Of a stretch of 57,754 nt of DNA, positions 34,038-42,744 are shown one piece after another. The notes beneath the pieces were generated by a model. That model saw nothing but the letters and a program-made list of their open reading frames with translations, was not told where the DNA came from and ran no database searches. This DNA comes from Candidatus Omnitrophota bacterium. Lineage in GTDB: Bacteria > Hinthialibacterota > Hinthialibacteria > Hinthialibacterales > Hinthialibacteraceae. Position 1 is the first letter of the stretch; each line of letters starts with the position of its first letter. Both the position numbers and the translations under genes were made by a program. The stretch covers positions 1 through 57,754 of the forward strand of contig JBFMBP010000048.1 in NCBI GenBank assembly GCA_040755155.1, written 5' to 3'.

Positions 34038-34457
34038 ATGAAGATCGCCTATGTGGATTCCGCGGTATGGATCGCCCAATGCGAAGGGAAGGAAGCATAT
34101 CAGCAAATTGTTGACGAGAAAATCGCTTCGTTGGAGAACGATGAGTGGATGCTTGCCTTTTCCGATTTGGTTTTTCTTGAGGTTCTTCTAAAACCGCATC
34201 GCCAAGAACGGTTAGACCTTATTGAAGTCTATGATAATGCCTTTGCGCAAGCTTTATGGCTTCCCGCATCTGAATCCGTTTTTAGAGATGCATTCGACAT
34301 TGCGCATGCCGATAATCTTAAAACCGTCGATGCCATTCACATTGCCATCGCCGTCAAGCATAAATGCGAACTCTTCGTAACCACCGATCCGGATTTTCGC
34401 AACCTCCAGAGCCTTCCTCTCCAGTGGATTGATTTGAGCCAGGCCTTGCCAAAGTAA
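34038..34457 (+). CDS. vapC: PIN-domain ribonuclease toxin, VapC type
   Basis: 139 residues from ATG 34038, chosen because AYVDSAVWIAQ begins the PIN fold right after it; a longer frame to 33993 overlaps the antitoxin. Acidic residues in place: Asp in YVDSAVW, Glu in VFLEVLLKP, Asp in TVDAIHIAIA and Asp in VTTDPDF. It is an RNase of the VapC kind, paired with the upstream antitoxin and followed by a terminator. Confidence 0.92.
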   Translation: MKIAYVDSAVWIAQCEGKEAYQQIVDEKIASLENDEWMLAFSDLVFLEVLLKPHRQERLDLIEVYDNAFAQALWLPASESVFRDAFDIAHADNLKTVDAIHIAIAVKHKCELFVTTDPDFRNLQSLPLQWIDLSQALPK

Positions 34458-34482
34458 ATTTCCATTTACAAATCAGTATGAT

Positions 34483-34515
34483 CGGGGCGCTTCCGATGGG
34501 AGCGCTCCGTTTTCT
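34483..34515 (+). terminator. Terminator after VapBC pair
   Basis: CGGGGCGCTTCC and GGGAGCGCTCCG pair at 10 of 12 places with G.T pairing at the others, three-base loop, then TTTTCTT. 26 bases after the toxin stop. Confidence 0.8.
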
Positions 34516-34608
34516 TGAAAAAGGGCTGGGCGGGGTTTCATTCGCCTGCAAAATTCTCTATAGTGCAATGCCAAGAGGAAAGTTTCATGACGGTTTTCTA
34601 TTCTCCCG

Positions 34609-35859
34609 ATGAGGCGGGTTGAGGCGCAGATGGCTAGAGAAACCATTGCATTTTCTTCAGGATTGATGAAGGCTCTTTATCCTGAATTATGCGAAGATAT
34701 TTTAAGCGCAGGGTATTTTTCCGGCGAGGAAAAAGGTTGGGATGCGGCGCCGATCGAATCGCTGCCTGAAGAGCCGTCCTCGCTGGAAGAAAAAATTCGC
34801 GGGATGGCTTCCCTGCCCATGAGAACGATTGCGCCGCGTTCGGATAAGCCGGTCGTCGTTATTCTGGCGGGGGGAAAAGGCTCGCGCATGGGCGAGGGAA
34901 TTCAACAAAAAGTACTTAGTCCCATCGGCGGCCATCCGGCGTTGCGGCTGGCGATGGAAACCTACCGGTCGTTTGGATTGAAGGATTTTATCCTTATCGT
35001 GGGAGTGGGATACAAGGATGTTTTGCGCTGCATCGGCGCGGAAGATGGCGTAACGTATTTATATCAGGACGCGCCCTTGGGTACGGGGCACGCCTGCCGT
35101 TTGGCGTCGCGTTATTTGAAGTTTATGGACTATGAAGGCGACGTCGTCGTAACGATGGGGGATAAATATGTCACAGCGCACGGATTGCAGCGACTATTGG
35201 AGAATCATCAGGCGCGGCGTCCCGATTTGACGTTGACGACCGCCTCTAAGTCGGCGTGGCCGGACTCAGGGCGGGTGGCATTGGGTGAATCGGGTGGTGT
35301 ATGCGCCATCGTAGAAAAGCCGGATATCGTGTTGAAGCGGCTGATTTACGATTTTGTACATTGGCCTTCCGATCCGGTCCCAGCGAAGGCGTTTTGGGAA
35401 CGAGCGTTATCCTATTGGCCGCGTCCGCAAAAATTGCGCAAAATTCTGGGCGCATTCGGCGATGTTTTGGAGACGGAAGAATGGATTTCCAAAGAGAAGG
35501 GAAGACGTTTGCTGCGGGATTGCGATCCTTATTTTTCCATATCGGAAACAATGAAACTATTAGGATCGGAAATCGAAGAACGCTGCGAAGAGGTCAATCT
35601 TTCTCTCTATATCTTTCAATCCCGCGCTTTGTACGAATCCACGGAAAAATTGGAGCCGAATAACGCGCAGGGGGAACTCTATCTCACGGACGCCGCCCAT
35701 TACCTGGTTTCGCAAAACCACGACAGCGGCTATCGCGTCGTAACGTCACGGATGCCCGACGATTACGACGTGATGGGCTTCAACACGGTGGAGGAATTGG
35801 CGCGCATCGAAGGACGGGCGAGAAGAGATTCTACTGCATCTCAAGCCGAAAACGAATAA
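34609..35859 (+). CDS. GlmU-like NTP transferase (uridylyltransferase-type)
   Basis: A 416-residue protein. The catalytic core starts near residue 84: VVVILAGGKGSRMGEG, then KVLSPIGGHP, YQDAPLGTGHAC (the QLGTGHA equivalent of GlmU), VVTMGDKYV, and near the end NNAQGELYLTDAA. It is like the N-terminal half of GlmU, which makes UDP-GlcNAc, but there is no hexapeptide acetyltransferase domain and there is an extra 80-residue N-terminus with a charged linker and a 70-residue insert. It may make another NDP-sugar. ATG 34609 has no ribosome site; ATG 34630 with GAGG five bases upstream is an alternative. Its 3' end overlaps the opposite-strand propeller gene. Confidence 0.85.
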   Translation: MRRVEAQMARETIAFSSGLMKALYPELCEDILSAGYFSGEEKGWDAAPIESLPEEPSSLEEKIRGMASLPMRTIAPRSDKPVVVILAGGKGSRMGEGIQQKVLSPIGGHPALRLAMETYRSFGLKDFILIVGVGYKDVLRCIGAEDGVTYLYQDAPLGTGHACRLASRYLKFMDYEGDVVVTMGDKYVTAHGLQRLLENHQARRPDLTLTTASKSAWPDSGRVALGESGGVCAIVEKPDIVLKRLIYDFVHWPSDPVPAKAFWERALSYWPRPQKLRKILGAFGDVLETEEWISKEKGRRLLRDCDPYFSISETMKLLGSEIEERCEEVNLSLYIFQSRALYESTEKLEPNNAQGELYLTDAAHYLVSQNHDSGYRVVTSRMPDDYDVMGFNTVEELARIEGRARRDSTASQAENE

Positions 35860-36977
35860 ATCGTTCCATCCGCCGCAGGGACGATGAGCCGTCCCGATGG
35901 ATCGAACGCGGGCCGCGCTTCGATGCTCCGATCTGTCTCGAATACGATGGCGCCCACGCCCTGCGGGGATATGGCGTGCACGCAGCTAGCGACGTCTCCC
36001 ACGAAAATATTGCCCTCCGCGTCGCATACCGGCCCGCTCAAAAGATAATCCGCCCCCGTATCGTAGCGATAGCGGCGCTCTCCGCCGTTATCGAAATTGT
36101 GAATCACTCCGCGCATATCGGCTACGGTTATTCCTCCATCCGGCAGGATAGCCGGAGGGGCCGTAATCCGGCCTTGAAACGGCAGGCGGACTTGTTCTTT
36201 TCCCGTCTCCAGCGAGAGGCTCCGCAGCATGGAATCGCGGCCGGAAAGGGTAACAAACCAGACGGTTTTGCGTTCGTCGTCGATGACGGGAGCGGCGGCG
36301 ACGGAATGGATTGTTGCGGATTGGTCCATGATTTCATCGAAGAAAAGGGAGGATTCCTTACCGGTTTGAGGCTCGACGCGGACCAGCCGGGTTCCATTGG
36401 GGCCGGATTGCGACCATTCCGCGCGCAGAGAATATATGGCGCCGCTGGCGTCGGTGGAAGCGGCGGAATAGGGATTCGTCCCCGCGTTCCAGGAAAAGCG
36501 CTCTTGTCCATTTTGCGCGTCGAGAGCGGCAAAGCGCTTGCCCCAGCTGCTGGCGATCAGCAAAGAAAACTGAGGAAGCAGCAACAGATCGGAAAGGATG
36601 CGCGGATCGTCGGGGCTGGGAATCTGGACATTCCAAATTTCATCGCCGCCAGCGGCGTTCAGCGCGTAGACGCGGCCTGACGTCGTCGCGGTGTAAAGAA
36701 CGCCATCGCCCACGGCGGGCGTAGCGAAGATGCCGGCGTCCAGCCGTTTTTCCCAGAGCGGCTTGTCTTCCGGCGGGAATGCCAACACAAGACCGGTCAT
36801 ATCGGCGATGAACATAACTCCGTCGTCGGAAAAAACGGGCGAAGCCTTAATGCGCCCCTCGGCGCGGCGTTGTCCAGCGGCTTTAGGCGCGAGGGTGAAT
36901 GCGCAAGCGGCGCGTCCGGCGCGGCTGTTGTTCCCGCCCATTGTATGCCATGCGCTGGTGATTTTGCCGTCTGTCAT
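35841..36977 (-). CDS. PQQ-like beta-propeller protein, no signal peptide
   Basis: 378 residues made of repeated blade motifs (VGDGVLYTATTSGRVYALNA, DEIWNVQIP, ASGAIYSL, ERKTVWFVTLSG, GRLIVPAADGTIYSFSA), the pattern of PQQ-like/BamB-type eight-blade propellers. No enzyme motif or signal peptide is seen, so it should be cytoplasmic and bind something. GAGGATATAAATC precedes ATG at 36977. Its last 19 bases overlap the 3' end of the nucleotidyltransferase gene on the other strand. Confidence 0.85.
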   Translation of the reverse strand: MTDGKITSAWHTMGGNNSRAGRAACAFTLAPKAAGQRRAEGRIKASPVFSDDGVMFIADMTGLVLAFPPEDKPLWEKRLDAGIFATPAVGDGVLYTATTSGRVYALNAAGGDEIWNVQIPSPDDPRILSDLLLLPQFSLLIASSWGKRFAALDAQNGQERFSWNAGTNPYSAASTDASGAIYSLRAEWSQSGPNGTRLVRVEPQTGKESSLFFDEIMDQSATIHSVAAAPVIDDERKTVWFVTLSGRDSMLRSLSLETGKEQVRLPFQGRITAPPAILPDGGITVADMRGVIHNFDNGGERRYRYDTGADYLLSGPVCDAEGNIFVGDVASCVHAISPQGVGAIVFETDRSIEARPAFDPSGRLIVPAADGTIYSFSA

Positions 36978-37001
36978 GATTTATATCCTCGATGAAATCC
37001 T

Positions 37002-37134
37002 GCGACTGTGAGACTATGGGACTTGGGGACAGGGAGACTGGGGGATTTGCCGTCCCGTCGCCTCCAGTGGGGATCTCTTCGCTCGACCCTCTCTACGCCT
37101 ATCGTCTCTTAGTCTCCCAGTCTCCCTATCTCTT
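37002..37134. repeat. Family D repeat, copy 2
   Basis: GACTGTGAGACTATGGGACTTGG and ACAGGGAGACTGGGGG on the left; CGTCTCTTAGTCTCCCAGTC and TCCCTATCTC on the right in reverse complement sense, as at 16199-16312. It lies upstream of the propeller gene. Confidence 0.78.
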
Positions 37135-37148
37135 TTTTTATCAATAAC

Positions 37149-37178
37149 GATGGGTCAAAAAAACACGACCCATCCTAC
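37149..37178. repeat. Family B repeat, partial
   Basis: GATGGGTCAAAAAAACACGACCCATCCTAC. GGGTC/GACCC pair; the CATCCTAC end is shared with the full element at 50991-51072. Confidence 0.65.
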
Positions 37179-37196
37179 TTTTCTAGCCGCTTATCC

Positions 37197-38111
37197 TTAG
37201 TTTTTAAGATTATACCAATCCCGCAAGGCTTCGAATTGCTTGCGCGTTACGGTAAAAACAGAGCCATGGCGGGGCTGCGGCGGGAATTTCACTTTGGCGT
37301 CGGCGTTTGTCCAATTCTGCAAATCGTCCGATTCTTCCGCGCCCCAACGATCGTCCATAAAGCAATCGTAAAACAGCAGCCATTTTCCTCCCGCCCGGAA
37401 CAACGCCGGGCCTTCCGTCAGGTGCGGCGTAATCAATCCGCCTTGAGGTTGGTAGGGGCCATCGAGGTTGCCGCTCACAGCCAGGCGCATGGCTTTGTTG
37501 TCCGTCCCATGCTTGTTTTCGCCGCGCTCGTCTTTATAGATCATATAATATGCGCCGTTGAAAAATTCGATGGTCGCGTCGATAACAGTGTAGCCAGGAT
37601 CGAAAAGCATACGCGGCGGGGAGATAGTTTTAAAATCCTTGGTTCGGCACGACCAGATGCGTTGATGGTTGTTCTCTTCCGTTACGGACGACCAGTAAAT
37701 GAGAAACGATCCTTCCTTGTCGTCATAGAAAAATTCCGGCGCCCAGCAATTGTGCACGGTCTTTACGCCTTCCATCACGGGCAACAAACGTTGCTCTTCC
37801 CAATGGATCAAATCTTTGGATCGCGCGGCGAGAATCATGGACGATTTCCAACTATTCGTGCAAACGAAATAGAAGGCGCCGTCCAGCCCGCGGCGGATAA
37901 AGGGATCGCGCACCGATTTATTGCCGATTTCCGCCCGCAGCAGCGGTTTTTCGTCGTTGAAGGCGGTCCAATCGCAGCCGTCGAAACTATAAGCCATATA
38001 CAGAGATTCGTCGGCGGTTCGAAAATAACTCATCAAAAAGACCGAATCGTCTGCAACGCTACCGGCGGCGATTGCGCAAAACAAACATAGAGAACTTATT
38101 GCGCCAAACAT
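37197..38111 (-). CDS. Secreted GH43-like glycoside hydrolase
   Basis: A 304-residue secreted protein (SSLCLFCAIAAGSVA). The five-blade propeller residues of GH43 (arabinosidase/xylosidase) appear at the right spacing: VRDPFIRR (base Asp), VIDATIEFF (Asp that sets pKa) and HLTEGPALF (acid Glu). NCWAPEFFYDD and DDLQNWT are also family-like. ATG 38111 follows GGGAGG; the longer frame to 38183 overlaps the upstream methyltransferase. Probable role: hydrolysis of plant or algal polysaccharide side chains. It is followed by repeats and preceded by a methyltransferase 10 bp away. Confidence 0.88.
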   Translation of the reverse strand: MFGAISSLCLFCAIAAGSVADDSVFLMSYFRTADESLYMAYSFDGCDWTAFNDEKPLLRAEIGNKSVRDPFIRRGLDGAFYFVCTNSWKSSMILAARSKDLIHWEEQRLLPVMEGVKTVHNCWAPEFFYDDKEGSFLIYWSSVTEENNHQRIWSCRTKDFKTISPPRMLFDPGYTVIDATIEFFNGAYYMIYKDERGENKHGTDNKAMRLAVSGNLDGPYQPQGGLITPHLTEGPALFRAGGKWLLFYDCFMDDRWGAEESDDLQNWTNADAKVKFPPQPRHGSVFTVTRKQFEALRDWYNLKN

Positions 38112-38121
38112 CTCAACCTCC

Positions 38122-39033
38122 CTATTCTTTCTTGGCGATAAACGTAAACGCTCCGGTATTATGGAGTTTTCGCGATTCTTCATTAAGATTCGGCGAATAG
38201 AGGCGGCCTATCCGCCACCAACATTGCGAAATCCATTCTACGGGAAGAATCATCGTTCGGGATAGAGCCGCTGGAAATTTGGGGAAGAGCGACATCTTCG
38301 CCTGCGCGGCGAGTCCCGTCCATTGCAGGCTGGGCGCGATCCATTGGACTTTGAATCCTCCCATCGTCAGCGAATTGTAAACGCCATAATGCGTATGATG
38401 ATAAAAACTAAACGCATGGTACGGTTCTAGAAAAGAAACTGTGCCGATGAATAGGCCGCCGGGTTTCAAGATGCGATGCGTCTCCCTCATCATAAGAAAA
38501 GGAAAGCGGATATGCTCCAACACGGCGATGGATAGAACGAATTCGAAACTATTCTCGCAGAAAGGCAGCGCGTGGGCGTCGCCTAATAGCGGCGCTCGTT
38601 CGTCGCAATAATCCAGCCCAGCGTAGACGAATCCCGCTTGCTCGCAGACGCTGCGGTGGATGGCGTCGCCGCAGCCCAGGTCTAACGCCAGCGCCTCTTT
38701 TCCCTTCGCTTTGGGAAAATGGCTTAGCATTTCCGCGCTTAAATGATGGGGTACGGGGACGCCGGCGAAATCGACTTCGGGATTTGGTTTTAGGGTCAGC
38801 GGCCGGATCAGGGCGCCGGCTTCTTCCAAAGGGGGGAAGGGCATTTCAAATTCGAACGCGGCTTTTTTCATTCGCGATAAACGCAGATCGAGCGGTCCCG
38901 CTGAGGCCTTGGAATAAACGGCGCCGCACCCCGCGCAACGCGCCGCTTGTTCCTCGCGCTTCAATGAATCTCCGCAATGAGGACAAGCCAATACGCTCCA
39001 TAGCGCATCCGGCAACGAGTGAATTCCTGGCAT
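38122..39033 (-). CDS. SAM-dependent methyltransferase with zinc-ribbon N-terminus
   Basis: 303 residues. A Trm112-like zinc ribbon comes first (ACPHCGDSLK and ARCAGCGAVYS; four cysteines), then class I methyltransferase motifs: ALDLGCGDAIH (motif I), VYAGLDY, GDAHALPF, FVLSIAVLEHI and LKPGGLFIGTVSF. It resembles enzymes that methylate small molecules or sugar chains in surface-polysaccharide clusters. It ends 10 bp before the GH43 start on the same strand, and 33 bp after the sulfatase, so the run 41210-37197 may be one operon. Confidence 0.88.
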   Translation of the reverse strand: MPGIHSLPDALWSVLACPHCGDSLKREEQAARCAGCGAVYSKASAGPLDLRLSRMKKAAFEFEMPFPPLEEAGALIRPLTLKPNPEVDFAGVPVPHHLSAEMLSHFPKAKGKEALALDLGCGDAIHRSVCEQAGFVYAGLDYCDERAPLLGDAHALPFCENSFEFVLSIAVLEHIRFPFLMMRETHRILKPGGLFIGTVSFLEPYHAFSFYHHTHYGVYNSLTMGGFKVQWIAPSLQWTGLAAQAKMSLFPKFPAALSRTMILPVEWISQCWWRIGRLYSPNLNEESRKLHNTGAFTFIAKKE

Positions 39034-39066
39034 AGTTGTTCCTTTTTTCCAGCGCTTCTCGAAACA

Positions 39067-40440
39067 TCATCCCTTTGAGACGGGATCGTTGTCCACTTCG
39101 GCGTGAATTTCTTTTAGTTGCGATAACATCTCTTTGAGTTTTTGCGGATGCTTATCAACCAAATTAAGGGATTCCGGCAGATCGTTTTTGAGGTTATAGA
39201 GTTCTATTTTTTCGAATTTCAGGTCGGACAAAATTTTCCAATCGCCTTGCCGCAGGGCGATTTTCGATTCCGTCAAAGCGTTATCGTAGCGCCAGTATAA
39301 GGGACGCTGGCGATGGATGCTTTTATTATGAAAAATCGGCGCGATGCTGGCGCCGTCGATGATGCGGTCCGTTGGCGGCTCGATTCCCGCGATTTCGCAG
39401 AGCGTGGGCAGGACGTCGGTTCCATTCACCGGCTCGGAACAGACGGCGGCGGATTGGCTTTTGCCCGGCCAGCGTATGATGCCCGGAATGCGATAGCCGC
39501 CCTCATGCATATGCAGTTTCATTCCTCGAAGCGCGCCGGGAGAGCCATGCGAATAAAGCGCCGTTTTATAACGCATATAGGTTTCCGGGCCGTTGTCGCT
39601 GGCGAACATGACGAAGGTATTGTCGCGCAGGTTCATCTCGTCCAGCGCTTTCAATAGCCGTCCGGCTTCATGATCCATCTGGCTGACGTTGCCGTAATAG
39701 ATCGCTTCGTTTTCGTCTTTCACCGAAGCGTACATCTCTTGAAATTCGTCGGCGGTGGCGATCGGCTCGTGCGGCGAATGGAACCAGACGAATAAGGCGA
39801 AGGGACGATCCTTTACTCGGCGCAGGAAGCGCAGGCTCTCGTCTACGATAATGGCGCTGGAAAAGCCTTCGCGCTTGCCTTCCGGTTGTCCATTGCGCAG
39901 AAAATTGATGGGATCGCGATGCGAGGGGATGGCGTTGTTTTGGGTGGAGAGCCATTCGTCGAAGCCGTGATCTCCCGGCGAGGGTTCGGAACCGTTCATG
40001 ACGCTGTTCAAATGCCATTTGCCGATATGCGCCGTCGCATAACCGGACGCCTTGAGCAGCGATGCGATGGTAATTTCTTCGCGTTTCAGATAAACGCCGG
40101 ATTTTGGCGGGATCCAATCCATGATGCGGCAGCGAGTGGGCGTTCGTCCCGTCATGATGCCCGCCCGCGAAGGAGAGCAAACCGGCGCGGCGGCGTAGCC
40201 ATCGGTCAACTTGATCCCTTCTTGCGCCAGCGCGTCCAGGCAGGGCGTCTGGATGATGGGATGGCCGCAGCAGCTCAAATCGCCATAGCCGAGATCGTCG
40301 CAGAGAATATAAACGATGTTGGGCTTCGTTGTAGTCTTTGCTTCCCCCAATGCTTCAGCCCATCCCGGCGCGCTCAACGCCGCTGCGCCCAGAATCGATT
40401 GCGATAAAAAATCCCGGCGCGAGATCATGGTTTTCCTCAT
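39067..40440 (-). CDS. Tat-exported formylglycine sulfatase
   Basis: A 457-residue arylsulfatase-family enzyme with a twin-arginine leader (SRRDFLSQSILGAAAL). Metal ligands Asp48-Asp49 (YILCDDLGYGD) and the catalytic Cys88 in CSPSR (CxPSR), the signature read by the formylglycine-generating enzyme, are intact; GKWHLN and FASDNGPE follow as expected. It should remove sulfate from polysaccharides outside the cytoplasm. ATG 40440 overlaps the SpoIIE-type phosphatase stop by four bases; ATG 40428, directly before the Tat motif, is the other choice. Genes nearby (GH43, DUF6807 proteins) fit polysaccharide use. Confidence 0.95.
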   Translation of the reverse strand: MRKTMISRRDFLSQSILGAAALSAPGWAEALGEAKTTTKPNIVYILCDDLGYGDLSCCGHPIIQTPCLDALAQEGIKLTDGYAAAPVCSPSRAGIMTGRTPTRCRIMDWIPPKSGVYLKREEITIASLLKASGYATAHIGKWHLNSVMNGSEPSPGDHGFDEWLSTQNNAIPSHRDPINFLRNGQPEGKREGFSSAIIVDESLRFLRRVKDRPFALFVWFHSPHEPIATADEFQEMYASVKDENEAIYYGNVSQMDHEAGRLLKALDEMNLRDNTFVMFASDNGPETYMRYKTALYSHGSPGALRGMKLHMHEGGYRIPGIIRWPGKSQSAAVCSEPVNGTDVLPTLCEIAGIEPPTDRIIDGASIAPIFHNKSIHRQRPLYWRYDNALTESKIALRQGDWKILSDLKFEKIELYNLKNDLPESLNLVDKHPQKLKEMLSQLKEIHAEVDNDPVSKG

Positions 40441-41210
40441 GAATTGTGCTCGCTTCCATTCACTTCCAAAACCAACATAGTAACGTCGTCATGCTCCAAC
40501 GAGCCGGACGTATGCCGCAGCAAATCGGCCAGCACGGCGTTCTTGATTTCATGAATCGCCGCATTCTCCATCGAATTCAGTAATGCCAACAGGCGATCTT
40601 TGCCGTATAGGTTATGATCCGCGTCCGGCGCTTCGATTACGCCGTCCGTATAGAGAAATACGCGGTCGCCTTTTTCCAACGGCGTTTCGTTTTGATCGTA
40701 ATAGGTTTCCCGCTTGATTCCCAACGGCAGATTATTCATGCCGGGCGTCGTCTTCAATTCGATGGGACTCCACGAGGATTCATAACGGCGCTTGACGAAC
40801 AAGGGAGGATGTCCGGCGTAGGAGAAATAGAGATGATGGTTGCCGGTATAAAACGCCACGACGGCGGCGGTCGTCATGGCTTCCAAACCGCGCCCCTGCA
40901 ACTTGTCGTTCAGTTCCGAGAGGACGCCGTTGCCTTCCAGGTTGCTCATCCTCTTGACGAGGGATTCGTACACCCAAGCGCTAATTTCGCTCACGTCTTC
41001 GCCATGCCCTACGACGTCCGCCACGGCGATGCGGGTCAATTTGTCTTTTCCACAGACGCTGAAATAGTAAATATCTCCGCCCTTGCCGCCGGCGCAAGAT
41101 CGCGAATAGAGGCTAGCCGATAGGGAATGGGCGGCGATATCGAAATCGGCGTTCTGAATGCCGCCCCATATGGTTGCGCAGCCTATGTTACGCTTAACGA
41201 TATTATCCAT
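40437..41210 (-). CDS. SpoIIE/RsbU-type PP2C serine phosphatase
   Basis: 257 residues. The catalytic domain of the SpoIIE family is seen in SCAGGKGGDIYYF (GGD Asp), ADVVGHGEDVS, TAAVVAFYTGN, YAGHPP, VFLYTDGVIEA and HDDVTMLVLEV. These phosphatases act in partner-switching pathways or cut phosphate from anti-sigma antagonists. There is no sensor domain, unlike many relatives, so an N-terminal partner may be elsewhere. GGAGAAAGG precedes ATG. It overlaps the sulfatase start by four bases (ATGA), so signalling and sulfatase are translationally linked. Confidence 0.92.
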   Translation of the reverse strand: MDNIVKRNIGCATIWGGIQNADFDIAAHSLSASLYSRSCAGGKGGDIYYFSVCGKDKLTRIAVADVVGHGEDVSEISAWVYESLVKRMSNLEGNGVLSELNDKLQGRGLEAMTTAAVVAFYTGNHHLYFSYAGHPPLFVKRRYESSWSPIELKTTPGMNNLPLGIKRETYYDQNETPLEKGDRVFLYTDGVIEAPDADHNLYGKDRLLALLNSMENAAIHEIKNAVLADLLRHTSGSLEHDDVTMLVLEVNGSEHNS

Positions 41211-41328
41211 AAAAACCTTTCTCCGACGGAAAAAACATATGTCCGTTCGAATAGAAAAGAGATTTTACTCTAAATCGTTCGTTTTTGGATGGAGCAGCGA
41301 TGCTTTTTCGCTAGAGGGATTTTTTATT

Positions 41329-41440
41329 GTCTGAATCAGAATGGCCAGGATTTGCAGGATTATAAGGGGAAAAAGTTAAATCATCTTTGTTATTCTTTTC
41401 AACCTGCATATCATGATTCGGACAATTCATCGATCTCCGA
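41329..41440. repeat. Family E palindromic repeat, copy 2
   Basis: GTCTGAATCAGAATGGCCAGG at the left and CATATCATGATTCGGACAATTC at the right. Its order matches copy 1 at 24154-24256 (CAGGATATCC ... GATTCCGATAAT). It is located between phosphatase and MFS genes. Confidence 0.62.
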
Positions 41441-41469
41441 AAACGATTTGACAAAAAAACAAAAGAAAT

Positions 41470-42690
41470 TCAATCGAGAGGAACTGTTGTTTTTGGCGTA
41501 TTCTTTATAAGCATCGCAATGAGAATCGCGGCGCTCCAAGGGCCGATGGCTCCTAAAAAGAAAACGATTCCAAATCCCCATAATGCGGCGGCCTGCCCTA
41601 AGAGAAACGAGTTGATCGCATTGCCCGCATCCATTACGCCTGTGACCAACGCCACCGCCCGGCCTCGGTGGGATTTAGGCGCAAGGGCGTAACCCAACGA
41701 AGTGATGGCGGGAAAGGCAATGCCATGTCCCGCTCCGCAAAACGCCCCCGCGGCGATAATCCCGCGCAATGTCCAACTGAAATGCAAGATCAACAGTCCC
41801 GTTCCATACGACATAAAAGCCGGAAGCAGTACTCGCCTCAATCCGAAACGGTCGCCCCATTTTCCGCCGACGATCCGGATGAATACTCCGCTCAGCGAAT
41901 AAAAAGTGAAGAACAAGCCGAAATGGGATATCCCTCTCCCCTTCGCCAATGGCGCCAAAAAGGAAGCCATCGTGGAATAGGAAACGGCGAGGGCGAGCGC
42001 AAAAACGGCGGCATGCCAAAATCCCGGCGAACGCAATAGCTGCGCCATGCCCCGCCAATCGAAATCGCCCGTCAAGGGAATCTGGGCGGGGTGGCGAATC
42101 GAAAGAACAAGAAGCAGCGCTATGGCCCCAACGGCGATCAACATCAAGAAAAAGCCCGAAAATCCGAAACGGGAAAGGACGATTTCGCCGGTATAGGGAC
42201 CGACGGAATTCGAAGCCAGGCCGGATAAGGCGTACATGGATATCGCTTCGAACCGGCGCCCTTTCGGCGCCGCCTGCGCCGCGAGAGTAAAGAAGGCGGA
42301 CATGTGGGCTCCCCAGCCAAATCCCTGCACCAGGCGAAGCATCCATACCCAGGGAACCAAGCCGCAATCGAGCAGCATATAAAAACCCAACGAGGAGACT
42401 TCCATGCAAACGCAGGAGAGCAGCAAAACAGGCTTGACGCCGAAACGGTCGATCAGCGAGCCGATCCACGGACGCCCGATCACGCCTGCGATTGGGACGC
42501 ACGCCATAAACATCCCCAGGGTCGCTGGTCCTCCTCCCGCATGGTCTACATAGAGAGGAAAAAGGGCGTTGTTCGTAATCAAAAATCCCAAGATAAAGTT
42601 ATAAACGAACGCGATGAAAAAGGCGGGCGTATAAAGGCGATCGGACGGTTGGACGCCATCCTCTTTGGCCGCAATGCGAATCCTATCCAA
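41470..42690 (-). CDS. MFS transporter, drug or metabolite type
   Basis: A 406-residue twelve-helix MFS protein. The loop-2/3 signature is GVIGRPWIGSLIDRFGVKPV, and KGRRFEAISMYALSG and GAGHGIAFPAITSLGYALAP match the YfcJ/YajR-like sugar-efflux and multidrug group. The start is TTG 42690 with AAGGGAG six bases upstream. No substrate can be told. It follows 54 bp after the GT2 gene on the same strand. Confidence 0.87.
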   Translation of the reverse strand: MDRIRIAAKEDGVQPSDRLYTPAFFIAFVYNFILGFLITNNALFPLYVDHAGGGPATLGMFMACVPIAGVIGRPWIGSLIDRFGVKPVLLLSCVCMEVSSLGFYMLLDCGLVPWVWMLRLVQGFGWGAHMSAFFTLAAQAAPKGRRFEAISMYALSGLASNSVGPYTGEIVLSRFGFSGFFLMLIAVGAIALLLVLSIRHPAQIPLTGDFDWRGMAQLLRSPGFWHAAVFALALAVSYSTMASFLAPLAKGRGISHFGLFFTFYSLSGVFIRIVGGKWGDRFGLRRVLLPAFMSYGTGLLILHFSWTLRGIIAAGAFCGAGHGIAFPAITSLGYALAPKSHRGRAVALVTGVMDAGNAINSFLLGQAAALWGFGIVFFLGAIGPWSAAILIAMLIKNTPKTTVPLD

Positions 42691-42744
42691 AATCGGCTCC
42701 CTTGTCGAATGTCTCTTTTAAGTGAATGAAATCCATTGTTACTA

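Noticed and set aside
41289-41510. 73-codon frame between phosphatase and MFS genes
   Set aside because: It lies on family E repeat and the MFS 3' end; Lys/Asn-rich with no ribosome site.
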